From NCBI RefSeq assembly GCF_005049105.1, contig NZ_SUKA01000010.1, positions 1-64,000 of the forward strand: DNA of 64,000 bases. Reading direction: 5' to 3'. This document shows, piece after piece, positions 26,757-36,039 of this stretch. Positions within the stretch are counted from its first letter, which is position 1, and the number at the start of each line of letters is the position of its first letter. This stretch comes from Sphingobacterium alkalisoli. GTDB lineage: Bacteria > Bacteroidota > Bacteroidia > Sphingobacteriales > Sphingobacteriaceae. The position numbers and the translations under genes are program-made. Under the pieces are notes generated by a model, which saw only the letters and a program-made list of their open reading frames with translations, made no database searches and was not told where the DNA came from.

Positions 26757-27982
26757 GGGTTGCCGATTTCTCTTACGCTCAATTTGGAGGAGAAGTAGGC
26801 TACAAGTAACGACAAGGAGGCTACCGTCACAAATACCAGTACAAAGTCTTCCGAACGAATATCCACCGGATAAACATCTATTAATGAACCATCCGTCTCG
26901 CCGGTGCGTATAAATCCATAGATTTCCTGTAATTTACAGAATATATACCCTACTATAATACCTAGAACACCACCGATAAGAGAGATAAGAATTCCCTCAA
27001 TAAAAAAGATACGCTCAATCATTGAACGCTCGGCCCCCAAACTTTGGAGGATTTTCATGTCGTCTTTCTTGTCGATCACGAGCATTGTCAATGAGCCCAC
27101 AATATTGAATATCGCAATGATTCCGATAAACGTAAGAATAAAAAATACGATCCATTTCTCGGATTTTATGGTTTTGTATAAGGTAGGGTTCTGTTCTTCT
27201 CTGTTCTTTACATGGAAGTCTTTACCTAAGGTGTTTTTAATTTCATCTTGAACAGCATGGGATTGGAGGGAATCGGTCAAAAATATTTCTACTGCGGTGA
27301 TTTTATCGGCTTCGCCAAGTAAATCGCGCGCAAACGCCAGCGGTACGATGACCAGATTATCAAATTCGGGCTGATAGGTCAGGACACCGCTCAAACTGAT
27401 CTTTCGTGAATTGAAATCGTCCAACGGGTTCACGCTATTCACGGAAGCCCCTTTTCGTGGCGAAAATAACTCAATAATATTATCAATGCCAGATATTGGC
27501 ACGTTCAGGTTGGCCTGCACTTGTGCACCGATAAGGGCGTAAAACGTGCTGTCATGCTGAAGGGTATAATTCCCGGTATGAAGGATATTTTCTGTCCCTT
27601 GTTTGGACAGACCTTCGGGATCCATCCCTTTCAACTGCCCGATAAACTGTTGGTTGTCGTACTGCAGCAATACTTTGTCTTCTAGCACCTCGCAGTAGCT
27701 TTTTATGCGTTTGTCTGCCGCTATTTTTTTTAACCCCGCGGTATGGGTAGAGAAAACCTTTCCCTTTGCGGGTTCTATCCGAAGCTCGGGGGTGAATGTG
27801 CTGTACATGGAAAGTATAAAGCTCTCCATGCCGTTGTAAAAAGAAAGCACAATGACCAATGCGGCCGTACTCACAAAGACACCCACTACGCTGATCAGCG
27901 AAATAATGTTAATAGCGTTCACCGATTTCTTCGAAAAAAGATATCTAAAAGCAAATAGTAAAGGAACTCTTATGTGTCTCAT
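26753..27982 (-). CDS. LolC/LolE-type ABC transporter permease (FtsX family)
   Basis: At 409 residues it has one N-terminal membrane helix (about 20-45), a large periplasmic MacB-PCD-like domain (about 50-265) and three C-terminal helices with KKDDMKILQSLGAERSMIERIFFIEGILI, the FtsX signature. This is the topology of the inner-membrane subunit that feeds lipoproteins to LolA. No ATPase gene is adjacent. Its start overlaps the stop of the upstream hydrolase by four bases (ATGA), so the two are co-transcribed. Confidence 0.88.
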   Translation of the reverse strand: MRHIRVPLLFAFRYLFSKKSVNAINIISLISVVGVFVSTAALVIVLSFYNGMESFILSMYSTFTPELRIEPAKGKVFSTHTAGLKKIAADKRIKSYCEVLEDKVLLQYDNQQFIGQLKGMDPEGLSKQGTENILHTGNYTLQHDSTFYALIGAQVQANLNVPISGIDNIIELFSPRKGASVNSVNPLDDFNSRKISLSGVLTYQPEFDNLVIVPLAFARDLLGEADKITAVEIFLTDSLQSHAVQDEIKNTLGKDFHVKNREEQNPTLYKTIKSEKWIVFFILTFIGIIAIFNIVGSLTMLVIDKKDDMKILQSLGAERSMIERIFFIEGILISLIGGVLGIIVGYIFCKLQEIYGFIRTGETDGSLIDVYPVDIRSEDFVLVFVTVASLSLLVAYFSSKLSVREIGNP

Positions 27983-28620
27983 CCCCTAATATATGGATTG
28001 GTGTTTTTTTCTAACGCGATGGTAGTACTAGGGCCGTGGCCGGGATATACAACCGTATCATCCGGTAGGGTATAAATTTTGGTGGAAATATTGGCCAATA
28101 GCGTATCATGGTCTCCTCCTGGTAGATCTGTGCGTCCGATACTGTTTCTAAACAGCACATCCCCCCCGATTAGGAAGCCGAAGGCCGCCGAGTAAAAGCA
28201 AAGATGTGCAGGTGAATGCCCCGGAGCAAAAATAAGGGTCAGTTCGTGGTTCCCCAATTGCACCGTATCATGTTCGGTTAAAAACGTATCCGGAATCGGG
28301 GAAACGTCGTACCGGATTCCCATCTGCGGTGCGTAATTCTGCACGGCAACCAATACGGGAACTTCACCTTCATGAAATTGAGGCTTTAGACCCCATTCGT
28401 CAAAAACAAACCTATTACCCAGCACATGATCGATGTGGCAGTGGGTATTGAGCAGTAAAGTAGGGGTGAGTGTATGCGTTTCGATAAAAGATTTAAGTTT
28501 CTGTTCCTCCATAGGATTGTGCATACCCGGATCGATGATGATACAGTTGCGCTGCTCATCATGTAGTATATACGTGTTTTCCTGGTAAGGGTTAAATACG
28601 AAAGTTTCAATGCTTATCAT
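27979..28620 (-). CDS. Metallo-beta-lactamase-fold hydrolase (glyoxalase II-like)
   Basis: A 213-residue protein with the zinc motif THCHIDH (His60, His62, Asp64, His65), a later GHSPAHLCFY, GGDVLFRNSIGRTDLPGGD and VYPGHG. These are the landmarks of short glyoxalase II-like thioesterases, which may act on glutathione-type or persulfide thioesters; the exact substrate is unknown. It starts 17 bases after gldD and overlaps the permease gene. Confidence 0.9.
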   Translation of the reverse strand: MISIETFVFNPYQENTYILHDEQRNCIIIDPGMHNPMEEQKLKSFIETHTLTPTLLLNTHCHIDHVLGNRFVFDEWGLKPQFHEGEVPVLVAVQNYAPQMGIRYDVSPIPDTFLTEHDTVQLGNHELTLIFAPGHSPAHLCFYSAAFGFLIGGDVLFRNSIGRTDLPGGDHDTLLANISTKIYTLPDDTVVYPGHGPSTTIALEKNTNPYIRG

Positions 28621-28637
28621 ACCTCAAATCTAGGGAA

Positions 28638-29225
28638 TTATTTCCACCTAATAGTAGAAATCATATGGCGAATGTCCTCTTTCAAAAAATCTAAAACAGG
28701 TTGAATAGAATCTAGATGTGGCTTCTCATTAAAGTATAATGCTCCTCTTAGGTAATGTGTGGTGCTGTCGGAGACGTAAAATTGATAGTTCGAAGCGGTA
28801 TTCCCGCGGATGGAATACGCCACTCCATATAGATTATGATCGTTATGTTGGATGCTTTTTTGGTCAATGGAAGTCGCCTTAGCGGTATGCTTGAATACAA
28901 ATGTACGGGCGTCTTCCGTGAGGTAATCAAACGGAGCAGACGGACTGATGCGGTAATAGCTGAGGTGCAGACGGGCATTGAATTGGGGGAAATCTACGTT
29001 TTTCCAACAGGTATGCTTAGTCTGTGAAGGGTCTGCAACAAGTAGGGAATAACCTGGGATCTCTATATCAAAAGGGCATCCTGTGTTGGCGTGCACATAT
29101 TCTCTTTCAGGAAAGTCAATCTTAAAAAAACCTCTAGGCTTTGGCGTGTACGGTGCTGGCTGGCAACCGATATGTACGAGAAGCGTAATAATAAAGGCTA
29201 GGCTTATCCGTATTTTATTCTTCAT
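28638..29225 (-). CDS. gldD: Gliding-motility-type lipoprotein GldD
   Basis: Starting at the ATG at 29225 gives 195 residues with a lipoprotein signal ending IGC. The sequence closely follows GldD: PKPRGFFKIDFPEREY, a CPF segment, CWKN..FPQFNARLHLSYY, KHTAKA and LRGALYFNEKPHLDSIQPV. In Flavobacterium GldD is needed for gliding and type IX secretion; many non-gliding Bacteroidota keep it. The start lies 11 bases inside the end of aroE. A start 18 codons upstream would put charged residues before the signal and is less likely. Confidence 0.87.
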   Translation of the reverse strand: MKNKIRISLAFIITLLVHIGCQPAPYTPKPRGFFKIDFPEREYVHANTGCPFDIEIPGYSLLVADPSQTKHTCWKNVDFPQFNARLHLSYYRISPSAPFDYLTEDARTFVFKHTAKATSIDQKSIQHNDHNLYGVAYSIRGNTASNYQFYVSDSTTHYLRGALYFNEKPHLDSIQPVLDFLKEDIRHMISTIRWK

Positions 29226-29964
29226 TATTCCAGATCTCCCAATTTTTTTCCGCTTGGAGGATAAGCATTTCATGTCCATTCTTAATCACAGCACCTTTCT
29301 GTTTTCCTTTTTGTAGAAAAAGAGTCTCTGTGGGGTTATAGATTAGATCGTATAGTAAATGATCTGTGGAGAGCTGTTCGTAGTTTATATCCGGCGCATA
29401 CTGTACATGCGGGAAAGTACCCACAGGGGAACAATTGATTATGATCTGATAATTTTTTAAGTCGATCTGTTTTAATGCTTCGTAGGTCAGATCGCCATTT
29501 TCCTGTGTACGGCTAACGATCAGATGGGGAATATTTAATTTCTTTAAGGTATATATTACCGCCTTTGCGGCACCTCCATTTCCCAATACAAGCGCTTGTC
29601 TATGTACGGGTTTTAGGAGTGGTCTAAGGGATTCCTCAAACCCGAATGCATCGGTATTAAAACCTTTTAAATAAATACCATCCCCTTCTCTTTTAATCTT
29701 AATACAATTGACCGCATTGATTTCCTGCGCTTCGGCAGAGAGTTCATGGATAAACTGCATCACGCTGCGCTTATGGGGGATCGTTACATTAAAACCATAA
29801 AAGCCAACATCAGAACGGTATAGGTGTTGGAAGTCCTGAATATCTTCTATGGCGTATAGATCGTAATTTATATCTGCGATACCTTCTTGTTCAAATTTTT
29901 GGAGATAATATTTTTTAGAAAATGAATGTCCAAGAGGATACCCAATCAAACCAAGTTTTTTCAT
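29215..29964 (-). CDS. aroE: Shikimate dehydrogenase
   Basis: AroE reduces 3-dehydroshikimate to shikimate with NADPH in the aromatic amino acid pathway. The 249-residue protein shows the substrate motif GYPLGHSFSKKYY (8-20), FNVTIPHKRSVM with the catalytic Lys (about 60-71), FNTDAFGFEESL and the nucleotide-binding LGNGGAAKAVIYTL. It is slightly shorter than the E. coli enzyme, as is common in Bacteroidota. Its start overlaps the upstream TPR gene by four bases. Confidence 0.95.
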   Translation of the reverse strand: MKKLGLIGYPLGHSFSKKYYLQKFEQEGIADINYDLYAIEDIQDFQHLYRSDVGFYGFNVTIPHKRSVMQFIHELSAEAQEINAVNCIKIKREGDGIYLKGFNTDAFGFEESLRPLLKPVHRQALVLGNGGAAKAVIYTLKKLNIPHLIVSRTQENGDLTYEALKQIDLKNYQIIINCSPVGTFPHVQYAPDINYEQLSTDHLLYDLIYNPTETLFLQKGKQKGAVIKNGHEMLILQAEKNWEIWNNEE

Positions 29965-31370
29965 TTATCGGACGCGTATTTTTTGATGATGTCGACGATG
30001 ATTTGATTGCCCTGTAACTGCGGAAGGTAATCAAATAGAATAAAGTGCTTTTCGGGCGATATGGCCAGACCTAATTCTAAGAAATTAAGCGCGTCGTTAT
30101 ATTGTCCATTGGCAAAGAGATAAGCTACCAACCGGTAGTACAGCTCCGCTGAATCGGGATTGCATTTTATCGCCTCCGACATGGTTTCAATTGCTTCGGT
30201 ATACTTTTTTTGTTCGAAGTAGATGGAAGAGAAATCAAGCCATGCCTCTATATCAGTGGGGTTTAGCTCGACCACTTTGCCATATGCCATTTCAGATTCC
30301 TCGATTTGTCCCAATTTGTATCGTGCATCGGCTATTGCAAACCAATAGTCTGGGTTTTCATCATCTATCTCCAAGGCTTTTTTATAAAAGTGCAGCGATT
30401 CGAAATAGCGTTCTTCAAAATCCAAGGTGACGCCTATTCCAAACCAGGCATCTGCCATGGTGTTATCCAACTTGACCGCTTTTTTGTAGTAATCACGTGC
30501 GGTGTCCATCTGCTCCAGTTTTTCATAACATTCGCCCATAGCACAATACGTGTCGGCATTAGGAGGTTCATATTCAAAAGTCTGTTTATAGACTAGGATT
30601 GCATCAGAATATTTATCCAGATTTACCAGCGCATTTCCTTTATTAAAGTATGCTGAAGCAAAATTCTCCTTAATCAATATTGCATAATCATAGGCATCAA
30701 TGGCTTCTTCAAACCGACTTAGTTTGTGGTAGGCATTTCCGAGGTTATACCACGCGGCATAAGAGTAGGGTTCGTTATCAATGTATTGTGAATAGAATAC
30801 AATGCTTTCTTCCTGTTTATCCAATATATCGTAGCAAAAGGCTAGCTCATATAAGGCATCCTGGTTTTCCATGTTGATCTCCAGGCTCTTCTTCAAAAAG
30901 GTAATTGCCTTGTCGTAATCACCTTGTATCTGGTAAAGGCCAGAAAGTTGATAATAGACGTCCTCTTTATTTTCGGCATGCGAAAGCGCATACAGAAAGG
31001 CGTCTTCGGCTTCCTTGTAGCTTCCTAAAGAAGCTAAGATTGACCCTTTGATCAAATGTATGTCTCCTTCTGAGGGTTCTAGAAGCTCTGCTTTTTCGAG
31101 CGAAGATAATGCCGCATCAAATTGCTGTATGCTTGCTAGAAGCTGGGCCCTTTTCAGTAAAAAAGAAGTAGCATAAGGATGTTGGTTAATCGCGTAATCG
31201 ATAACCTGCAAGGCCTTAATGGGGTCATTTTTGTCTGTATAGTATTCAATAATCCCTTCAAAAGCGGTCGAATCGAAAAAATACTGATCATCATTACGAA
31301 TCATTTCTTCATAACGGTCCACAGATTGCTTCTGTTCTTCCGGAGATCCAAATTCAAATTCCTCTTCCAT
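29961..31370 (-). CDS. Tetratricopeptide-repeat protein
   Basis: The 469 residues are almost wholly TPR: about eleven 34-residue repeats such as YAAWYNLGNAYHKLSRFEEA, ASAYFNKGNALVNLDKYSDA and ADAWFGIGVTLDFEERYFES. There is no signal peptide, and the opening is acidic (MEEEFEFGSPEEQ). It is presumably a cytoplasmic scaffold; its partner is not evident. It is the first gene of the run leading through aroE, gldD, the hydrolase and the permease. Confidence 0.9.
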   Translation of the reverse strand: MEEEFEFGSPEEQKQSVDRYEEMIRNDDQYFFDSTAFEGIIEYYTDKNDPIKALQVIDYAINQHPYATSFLLKRAQLLASIQQFDAALSSLEKAELLEPSEGDIHLIKGSILASLGSYKEAEDAFLYALSHAENKEDVYYQLSGLYQIQGDYDKAITFLKKSLEINMENQDALYELAFCYDILDKQEESIVFYSQYIDNEPYSYAAWYNLGNAYHKLSRFEEAIDAYDYAILIKENFASAYFNKGNALVNLDKYSDAILVYKQTFEYEPPNADTYCAMGECYEKLEQMDTARDYYKKAVKLDNTMADAWFGIGVTLDFEERYFESLHFYKKALEIDDENPDYWFAIADARYKLGQIEESEMAYGKVVELNPTDIEAWLDFSSIYFEQKKYTEAIETMSEAIKCNPDSAELYYRLVAYLFANGQYNDALNFLELGLAISPEKHFILFDYLPQLQGNQIIVDIIKKYASDK

Positions 31371-31472
31371 ATTCTACGATTTATTGAAAAATACACTTTT
31401 CGGTGTAAAGTTACTATAAATTATTTTCCACATCCTAACATAGGAATGTAATATAAAGGGAAGGTTTAACAC

Positions 31473-31507
31473 AAAAAAGCCGCTACTCAATGAGTAACGG
31501 CTTTCTT
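31473..31507 (-). terminator. Terminator of the OmpA-family gene
   Basis: AAGCCG and TACTC on one side pair with GAGTA and CGGCTT on the other (31477-31503), with one mismatch and a 3-base loop. On the minus strand the hairpin runs into TTTTTTG. It lies 35 bases after the porin gene. Confidence 0.82.
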
Positions 31508-31538
31508 CTTATGTTAACCTTACTTGTAAAAAGTAGGA

Positions 31539-32927
31539 TTATTTTTTGATTTCAACACGACGGTTTTGAACGCGACCATCTTCAGTTGCATTAGATGCAA
31601 TTGGATTAGCCTCGCCGTAACCATTAGCATTGATGCTTGAAGCAGAAACACCAGCGTTAACTAAGTATTGTTTTACTGCGTTAGCACGGTCTTTAGACAA
31701 GCTCATGTTATAATCTTCAGTACCTTCTGCAGAAGCATAACCATCTAAAGTAACAGATGAGTTAGCATCACGCAATTCTTTAGCTAATTTATCTAAAGTA
31801 GAGTATGAAGAAGTTTTTAATACTGAACTATCAAATTCGAATTGAATTGGAGAGTAGTAAGCGCCTGTAGCATTGTTACTTTGTACTACTGGCTCTGGAA
31901 ATTTGATCGGACATCCTGAACCATCAACTACAGTACCTGCAGGAGTGCTAGGACATTTGTCAAATTTATCAGATACACCATCACCATCAGAATCTTTACC
32001 TAATTGATCAACAGTACCTTCTAATGTAGAAACACGTTGTTTTAACGCCTCAACTTCATTACGTAATGATGGATCTTTTAATTCATCATATAATGTAGCT
32101 ACTGGGTTTGTAAATGTTAAGTTTTCTTTATCACGTGATCCTAAAGTGAATTCTAAACCACCGTATAAGTTAGAGAATTTACCTTTAACATCTGAACGAC
32201 CAGGACCGTATAATAAGTTGTCGTCTGTAAAGTTCATTGTGTAACCTAAGTTCAACGCAACTACTTCAGATAATTTAAATTTAACACCTACACCAACTGG
32301 TACGTAAGCTGCTAATTTGAAATCTCTATCTCCAACAGGCTCGCGGTCACCGAAAATTTCTTCACCCCAAGAACCTTTGTTATCTACTTCAGCACCTGTG
32401 AAATCGTTGTTTGTGTATTGAACAGGGTTGTTTGCCAATACACCTAAACCTACTTTAGCGTAGAAATTAACTGCATTTTCTCTTCTCATGAAGTCTACTG
32501 TACCCAATTGGAATACACCATTCAAGCTACCAGCCCAGTTTATTTCAGTTTCTGCTGATCTAGCGTCGATACCCCAAGCTGTGCTTTCGATAGCAGGGCC
32601 TGATACTTCATGGTTATAAGTTTTGACACGACCACGGTTACCTTCTAATTCAATACCGAATAAGTGAGAGAATTGTTTACGAATAGTCAAACCATAGTAC
32701 TCACCAACTTTATTTTGGAAAAGACCAACTTTTTGACCGAAGTTGTTTGATCCACCTACCAATACGTTAGGTGTAGTGATACCACCTTGAAGGCCGATTG
32801 ACCAAGTTCTGTATTGTGATCTACCGCCAAATACAGTAGGAGTTTGAGCCTGTGCAGTCTCAGCAAAGCCTAAAGCGGCTACTAAAGAAGCTGCAACAGC
32901 TGTTTTTTTAATTGTAGAATAGTTCAT
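31539..32927 (-). CDS. OmpA-family outer membrane protein with TSP3 linker
   Basis: The ATG at 32927 gives 462 residues with a classic signal peptide (AETAQAQ cleavage region). A beta-barrel of about 250 residues is followed by a calcium-binding thrombospondin type 3 linker (DSDGDGVSDKFDKCP) and an OmpA peptidoglycan-binding domain (FEFDSSVLKTSSYSTLDKLA; NMSLSKDRANAVKQYL). It anchors the outer membrane to the cell wall. The strongly preferred codons, AT-rich leader and own terminator suggest a very abundant protein. A longer TTG-type start was not adopted because it precedes the signal. Confidence 0.94.
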   Translation of the reverse strand: MNYSTIKKTAVAASLVAALGFAETAQAQTPTVFGGRSQYRTWSIGLQGGITTPNVLVGGSNNFGQKVGLFQNKVGEYYGLTIRKQFSHLFGIELEGNRGRVKTYNHEVSGPAIESTAWGIDARSAETEINWAGSLNGVFQLGTVDFMRRENAVNFYAKVGLGVLANNPVQYTNNDFTGAEVDNKGSWGEEIFGDREPVGDRDFKLAAYVPVGVGVKFKLSEVVALNLGYTMNFTDDNLLYGPGRSDVKGKFSNLYGGLEFTLGSRDKENLTFTNPVATLYDELKDPSLRNEVEALKQRVSTLEGTVDQLGKDSDGDGVSDKFDKCPSTPAGTVVDGSGCPIKFPEPVVQSNNATGAYYSPIQFEFDSSVLKTSSYSTLDKLAKELRDANSSVTLDGYASAEGTEDYNMSLSKDRANAVKQYLVNAGVSASSINANGYGEANPIASNATEDGRVQNRRVEIKK

Positions 32928-33031
32928 ACTCTTTTGTTTAAAGGTTATTAAAATTTTAATTGTTCTCAATTTAACATAACTTAACAATAACGATGCCAAA
33001 AATTATAATAGCTCCATCTTGTTGTAATTAA

Positions 33032-33044
33032 GGTGTTAAACACC
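33032..33044. promoter_or_regulatory. Small palindrome upstream of the OmpA-family gene
   Basis: GGTGTT-A-AACACC is a perfect 6-bp inverted repeat with a one-base centre, 105 bases before the porin start codon in a 230-base spacer. It could be a protein site or part of a leader; the sequence shows only the symmetry. Confidence 0.25.
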
Positions 33045-33157
33045 AAAATATTGGCTAAAATTACAGATTAGAATCATATCCACCAAATTTTTTCAATTCT
33101 TTTTCATTGAAAGTCGATAATTCAACGCCGATGTAGTAAAATATGACCAATGGCAAC

Positions 33158-34168
33158 TTATAGAATGTAGTGTATGATAGCCAAAGTGACTCCACCCAAC
33201 ACGGCGCTAACCGGAATGGTGAGTACCCATGCCCACAGTAAACTAATCGTGACCCCCCAACGTACTGCCGATACCCGTTTCACTACACCTACCCCTATAA
33301 TCGAGCCGGTAATCGTATGCGTAGTAGAGGCCGGTATACCAAAGTGTTCCGTGATCCCTAACGTAATTGCTCCTGCCGTTTCGGCACTTACACCTTCCAA
33401 CGGAGTCACTTTCGTGATTTTAGTTCCCATCGTCTTTACAATTTTCCAACCACCGCTCATCGTTCCTGCGGCGATGGCAACGTAACAGGATAGGGGCACC
33501 CAAGCAGGCATGGCTTCAAAATTGGGTATAACTTGCTGCGCAATTAAGGCTGTAGCAATCACACCCATTACTTTCTGTGCGTCGTTCCCTCCATGGGCAA
33601 AACTTAGCGCAGCAGAGGAGATCAATTGACCGATTTTAAACCATTTCTCTGCAACAGAGGGTCGGGATTTTTTGGCCAGGTTGATAATAATCAATGTAAT
33701 GATGATCGATATCGTCATCCCGATGACAGGCGCAAGGACAATGAAAGAAATAATTTTTAACGTTGCGCTGATGTTGATCGCTTCAAGTGGGTTTGCTCCA
33801 AGGATTAAAGCATATGCCATTCCCGAACCCGCAAATCCTCCAATTAAGGTATGCGACGAACTGGATGGAATACCATAGTACCACGTAAATAAATTCCAGG
33901 AAATTGCGGCGACGAGACCCGCAAAGATAACTTCCAGTGTGATGTATTGTTCAAGGACAGTCTTGGCAATGGTATTGGCTACTTTGTGGTCGGTAAAATA
34001 AAAATAAGCTGCGAAATTGAATAATGCCGCCCAAAGCACCGCCATAAAAGGTGTAAGTACCTTAGTCGAAACCACCGTCGCAATAGAATTGGCTGCGTCA
34101 TGAAAACCATTGATGTAATCGAATGCAATAGCCAACACGATAACGACGACTAATAATGTTGTTATCAT
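33158..34168 (-). CDS. PiT-family inorganic phosphate transporter
   Basis: The 336-residue membrane protein has the two inverted PiT signature repeats: FDYINGFHDAANSIATVVSTKVLTP-like at about 17-41 and ALSFAHGGNDAQKVMG at about 195-210, with SSSHTLIGG and STTHTITGSIIGVG segments. It imports phosphate (as metal-phosphate) with protons or sodium. It follows the DUF47 gene by 34 bases on the same transcript; that pairing is widespread. It would be controlled by the Pho-like box upstream of the DUF47 gene. Confidence 0.95.
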   Translation of the reverse strand: MITTLLVVVIVLAIAFDYINGFHDAANSIATVVSTKVLTPFMAVLWAALFNFAAYFYFTDHKVANTIAKTVLEQYITLEVIFAGLVAAISWNLFTWYYGIPSSSSHTLIGGFAGSGMAYALILGANPLEAINISATLKIISFIVLAPVIGMTISIIITLIIINLAKKSRPSVAEKWFKIGQLISSAALSFAHGGNDAQKVMGVIATALIAQQVIPNFEAMPAWVPLSCYVAIAAGTMSGGWKIVKTMGTKITKVTPLEGVSAETAGAITLGITEHFGIPASTTHTITGSIIGVGVVKRVSAVRWGVTISLLWAWVLTIPVSAVLGGVTLAIIHYIL

Positions 34169-34202
34169 AATATATTATGCTTTAATAGTGTTAAGAAGGG
34201 TG

Positions 34203-34850
34203 TTATGCATTTTTAACTAAAATGCTTTCTAATACATTGGCCACATCCTCACACTTATCTGTAGCATCTTCCATCGCCGATAGTACCTCTTTATATTTGA
34301 TAAGCGTAATCGCATCTTTCTCATATTCGAAAAGATCAGCTACTGCTTTGTCAAAAATATAGTCTGCTTTGTTCTCTACACTATTAATACGTACACATGA
34401 ATCGGTGATATTTCGGATGTTTTTAAGATCTTTCAGCTCGTACAACGCTGTGGCAACATGTTCCGTAGCTTCCAATATCAAATCTGATATTTCAATCATC
34501 GCTTGACTTGGCAGCTCCACTTTGTAAAGTTCCATTCTATTGGAAGCGCCATGAATAAAATCAGCAACATCATCTAGCGAACTTGCTAGCGCGTGGATAT
34601 CTTCGCGATCAAAAGGGGTGATAAAATTTCTACCTAGTTCTAAATGGATCTGATGGGTAATGTTGTCACCGGTATGTTCAAGGTCTTCTAATTTTTTAGA
34701 TATTTCTTTTCTGATCTCTAGGTTTGTGCTGTTGACACTTTCTTTTAACAACTTTGCCATCTCAATCAAATTGGCCCCAGCTTGTTCGAATAAGGGAAAG
34801 AATTTTTTGTCCTTCGGGACAAAATACTGAAAAATGCTATTTAAAGACAT
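34203..34850 (-). CDS. DUF47/PhoU-like protein, partner of the PiT transporter
   Basis: At 215 residues it is a full-length DUF47 (TIGR00153-like) all-helical protein resembling PhoU: FFPLFEQAGANLIEMAKLLKE at about 17-37, EHTGDNITHQIHLELGRNFITPFDREDIH and a late DATDKCEDVANVLESI. Such proteins bind metal clusters and are thought to regulate the neighbouring PiT carrier. It is the first gene after the tandem Pho-like repeat. Confidence 0.92.
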   Translation of the reverse strand: MSLNSIFQYFVPKDKKFFPLFEQAGANLIEMAKLLKESVNSTNLEIRKEISKKLEDLEHTGDNITHQIHLELGRNFITPFDREDIHALASSLDDVADFIHGASNRMELYKVELPSQAMIEISDLILEATEHVATALYELKDLKNIRNITDSCVRINSVENKADYIFDKAVADLFEYEKDAITLIKYKEVLSAMEDATDKCEDVANVLESILVKNA

Positions 34851-34868
34851 AATGATAAATATTTGCTA

Positions 34869-34903
34869 CAAAAGTATAACCTTAATGTTAAGTTAATGTT
34901 AAG
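34869..34903 (-). promoter_or_regulatory. Pho-box-like tandem repeat and promoter of DUF47-PiT
   Basis: On the minus strand two identical 11-bp repeats, CTTAACATTAA twice (34882-34903), give TTAACA at an exact 11-base period, the spacing of PhoB/PhoP boxes. Five bases later comes TACTTTTG (34869-34876), an exact TAnnTTTG -7 box, 18 bases before the DUF47 ATG. A third copy with one mismatch overlaps the kinase stop codon (34914-34924). Repeats occupy the place of the -33 element, typical of activator-dependent promoters. Repeat and box are seen; PhoB-type binding is inferred. Confidence 0.7.
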
Positions 34904-34920
34904 TTTGCCTGGTTTAATGT

Positions 34921-35955
34921 TTAGCCTGTTTTACTCTTTGCCAAGGTAAATCCAAAAGTGGTGCCGATTCCTTCCGTACTTCTTACATTCACCGTTTGCT
35001 GATGGGCTTCTAATATATGTTTTACAATGGAGAGTCCGAGTCCCGATCCGCCGATATCCCGGGACCGGCTTTTGTCCGTACGGTAGAACCGTTCGAAAAC
35101 GCGAGCTAGATTTTTTTCTTCTATTCCGTAGCCATTGTCGGTTACCTCCACAAGAATCTGGTCAATAAGGGGAAATACGCTGATCGTAGTCTTGCCATTC
35201 GTCTTACCATATTTCAGGGAATTATCGATCAGATTGATTAATACTTGCTGTATTTTTAGCCGATCAGCTTTTACAAAAATGCTGTTGTTATTTTTTAAGT
35301 TTGTAATGAGGGTAATATTGCTTTTCCTTGCTTTGTCAACAAGTTGTTCTGTTGTCTCGGTGATAAGTGAGGCGAGATCAAATTTTTGAATGTTTAGGGA
35401 AATTTTTCCCGATTCCAATTTGGATATTTCATCCAGGTCATTGATAAGATAGGTTAGCCGATCAATATTTTTCGATGCTTTACTCAGAAAGATAAGTGCC
35501 ATTTCGGGGTCTTCTTCAAGCATGCCATCCTGCATCGTTTCGATATATCCCTGAATCGCAAACAGCGGTGTTTTGAATTCGTGCGCAATATTGGATAGGA
35601 ATTCTCTCCGAAACTTTTCCTGCTCCTTGAGCTTGTCAATTTCGGATACTTTCTGTGTCGCCCAATCACGTACTTTTTGTTCCGCATCTTTAATCGGATC
35701 ATCGCTCGAATGTTGTGCTAATACATTTTGAATGTCTTTGCCAAGTTTTAGGTTGTTTATGAGCTTGTAGATATTACTAATCCTCTTATTGATATAGTTC
35801 TGGAAAATATTATCCAGCGCGATATAGCTCACTACAAGCGCCACGAAAAATATGAGGATGAAACGTGTCCAGTTATTTTCGTAGAAAAGACTTATAAAAG
35901 CCAGCGATCCCGCGAATACGAGAGATAAGCTGATAACCAATGCCCTAAAATTCAT
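34921..35955 (-). CDS. PhoR-like sensor histidine kinase
   Basis: The 344-residue protein has two N-terminal membrane helices (about 5-25 and 30-50) with almost no periplasmic loop, a linker, a HisKA domain with SNIAHEFKTP (phospho-acceptor His125) and an HATPase domain with N (LIDNSLKYG), G1 (DNGYGI) and G2 (GGSGLGLSIVKH) boxes. The short sensor and H-box resemble PhoR, and it lies just upstream of a phosphate-transport operon. No response regulator is adjacent, so its partner is elsewhere. The phosphate link is inference from context. Confidence 0.85.
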   Translation of the reverse strand: MNFRALVISLSLVFAGSLAFISLFYENNWTRFILIFFVALVVSYIALDNIFQNYINKRISNIYKLINNLKLGKDIQNVLAQHSSDDPIKDAEQKVRDWATQKVSEIDKLKEQEKFRREFLSNIAHEFKTPLFAIQGYIETMQDGMLEEDPEMALIFLSKASKNIDRLTYLINDLDEISKLESGKISLNIQKFDLASLITETTEQLVDKARKSNITLITNLKNNNSIFVKADRLKIQQVLINLIDNSLKYGKTNGKTTISVFPLIDQILVEVTDNGYGIEEKNLARVFERFYRTDKSRSRDIGGSGLGLSIVKHILEAHQQTVNVRSTEGIGTTFGFTLAKSKTG

Positions 35956-35984
35956 ACAGCTTCTTGATGGTCATGGAAGGGGTT

Positions 35985-36007
35985 AAAAAAGCTTCAAATT
36001 TTGAAGC
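35985..36007 (-). terminator. Terminator after psd
   Basis: GCTTCAAA and TTTGAAGC (35991-36007) form an 8-bp stem with a one-base centre (a tight loop opens in practice), and on the minus strand the stem runs into TTTTTTAACC. It separates psd from the histidine kinase gene. Confidence 0.7.
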
Positions 36008-36039
36008 CTAAAATTAGTTATATATATGTTAAGATAATA

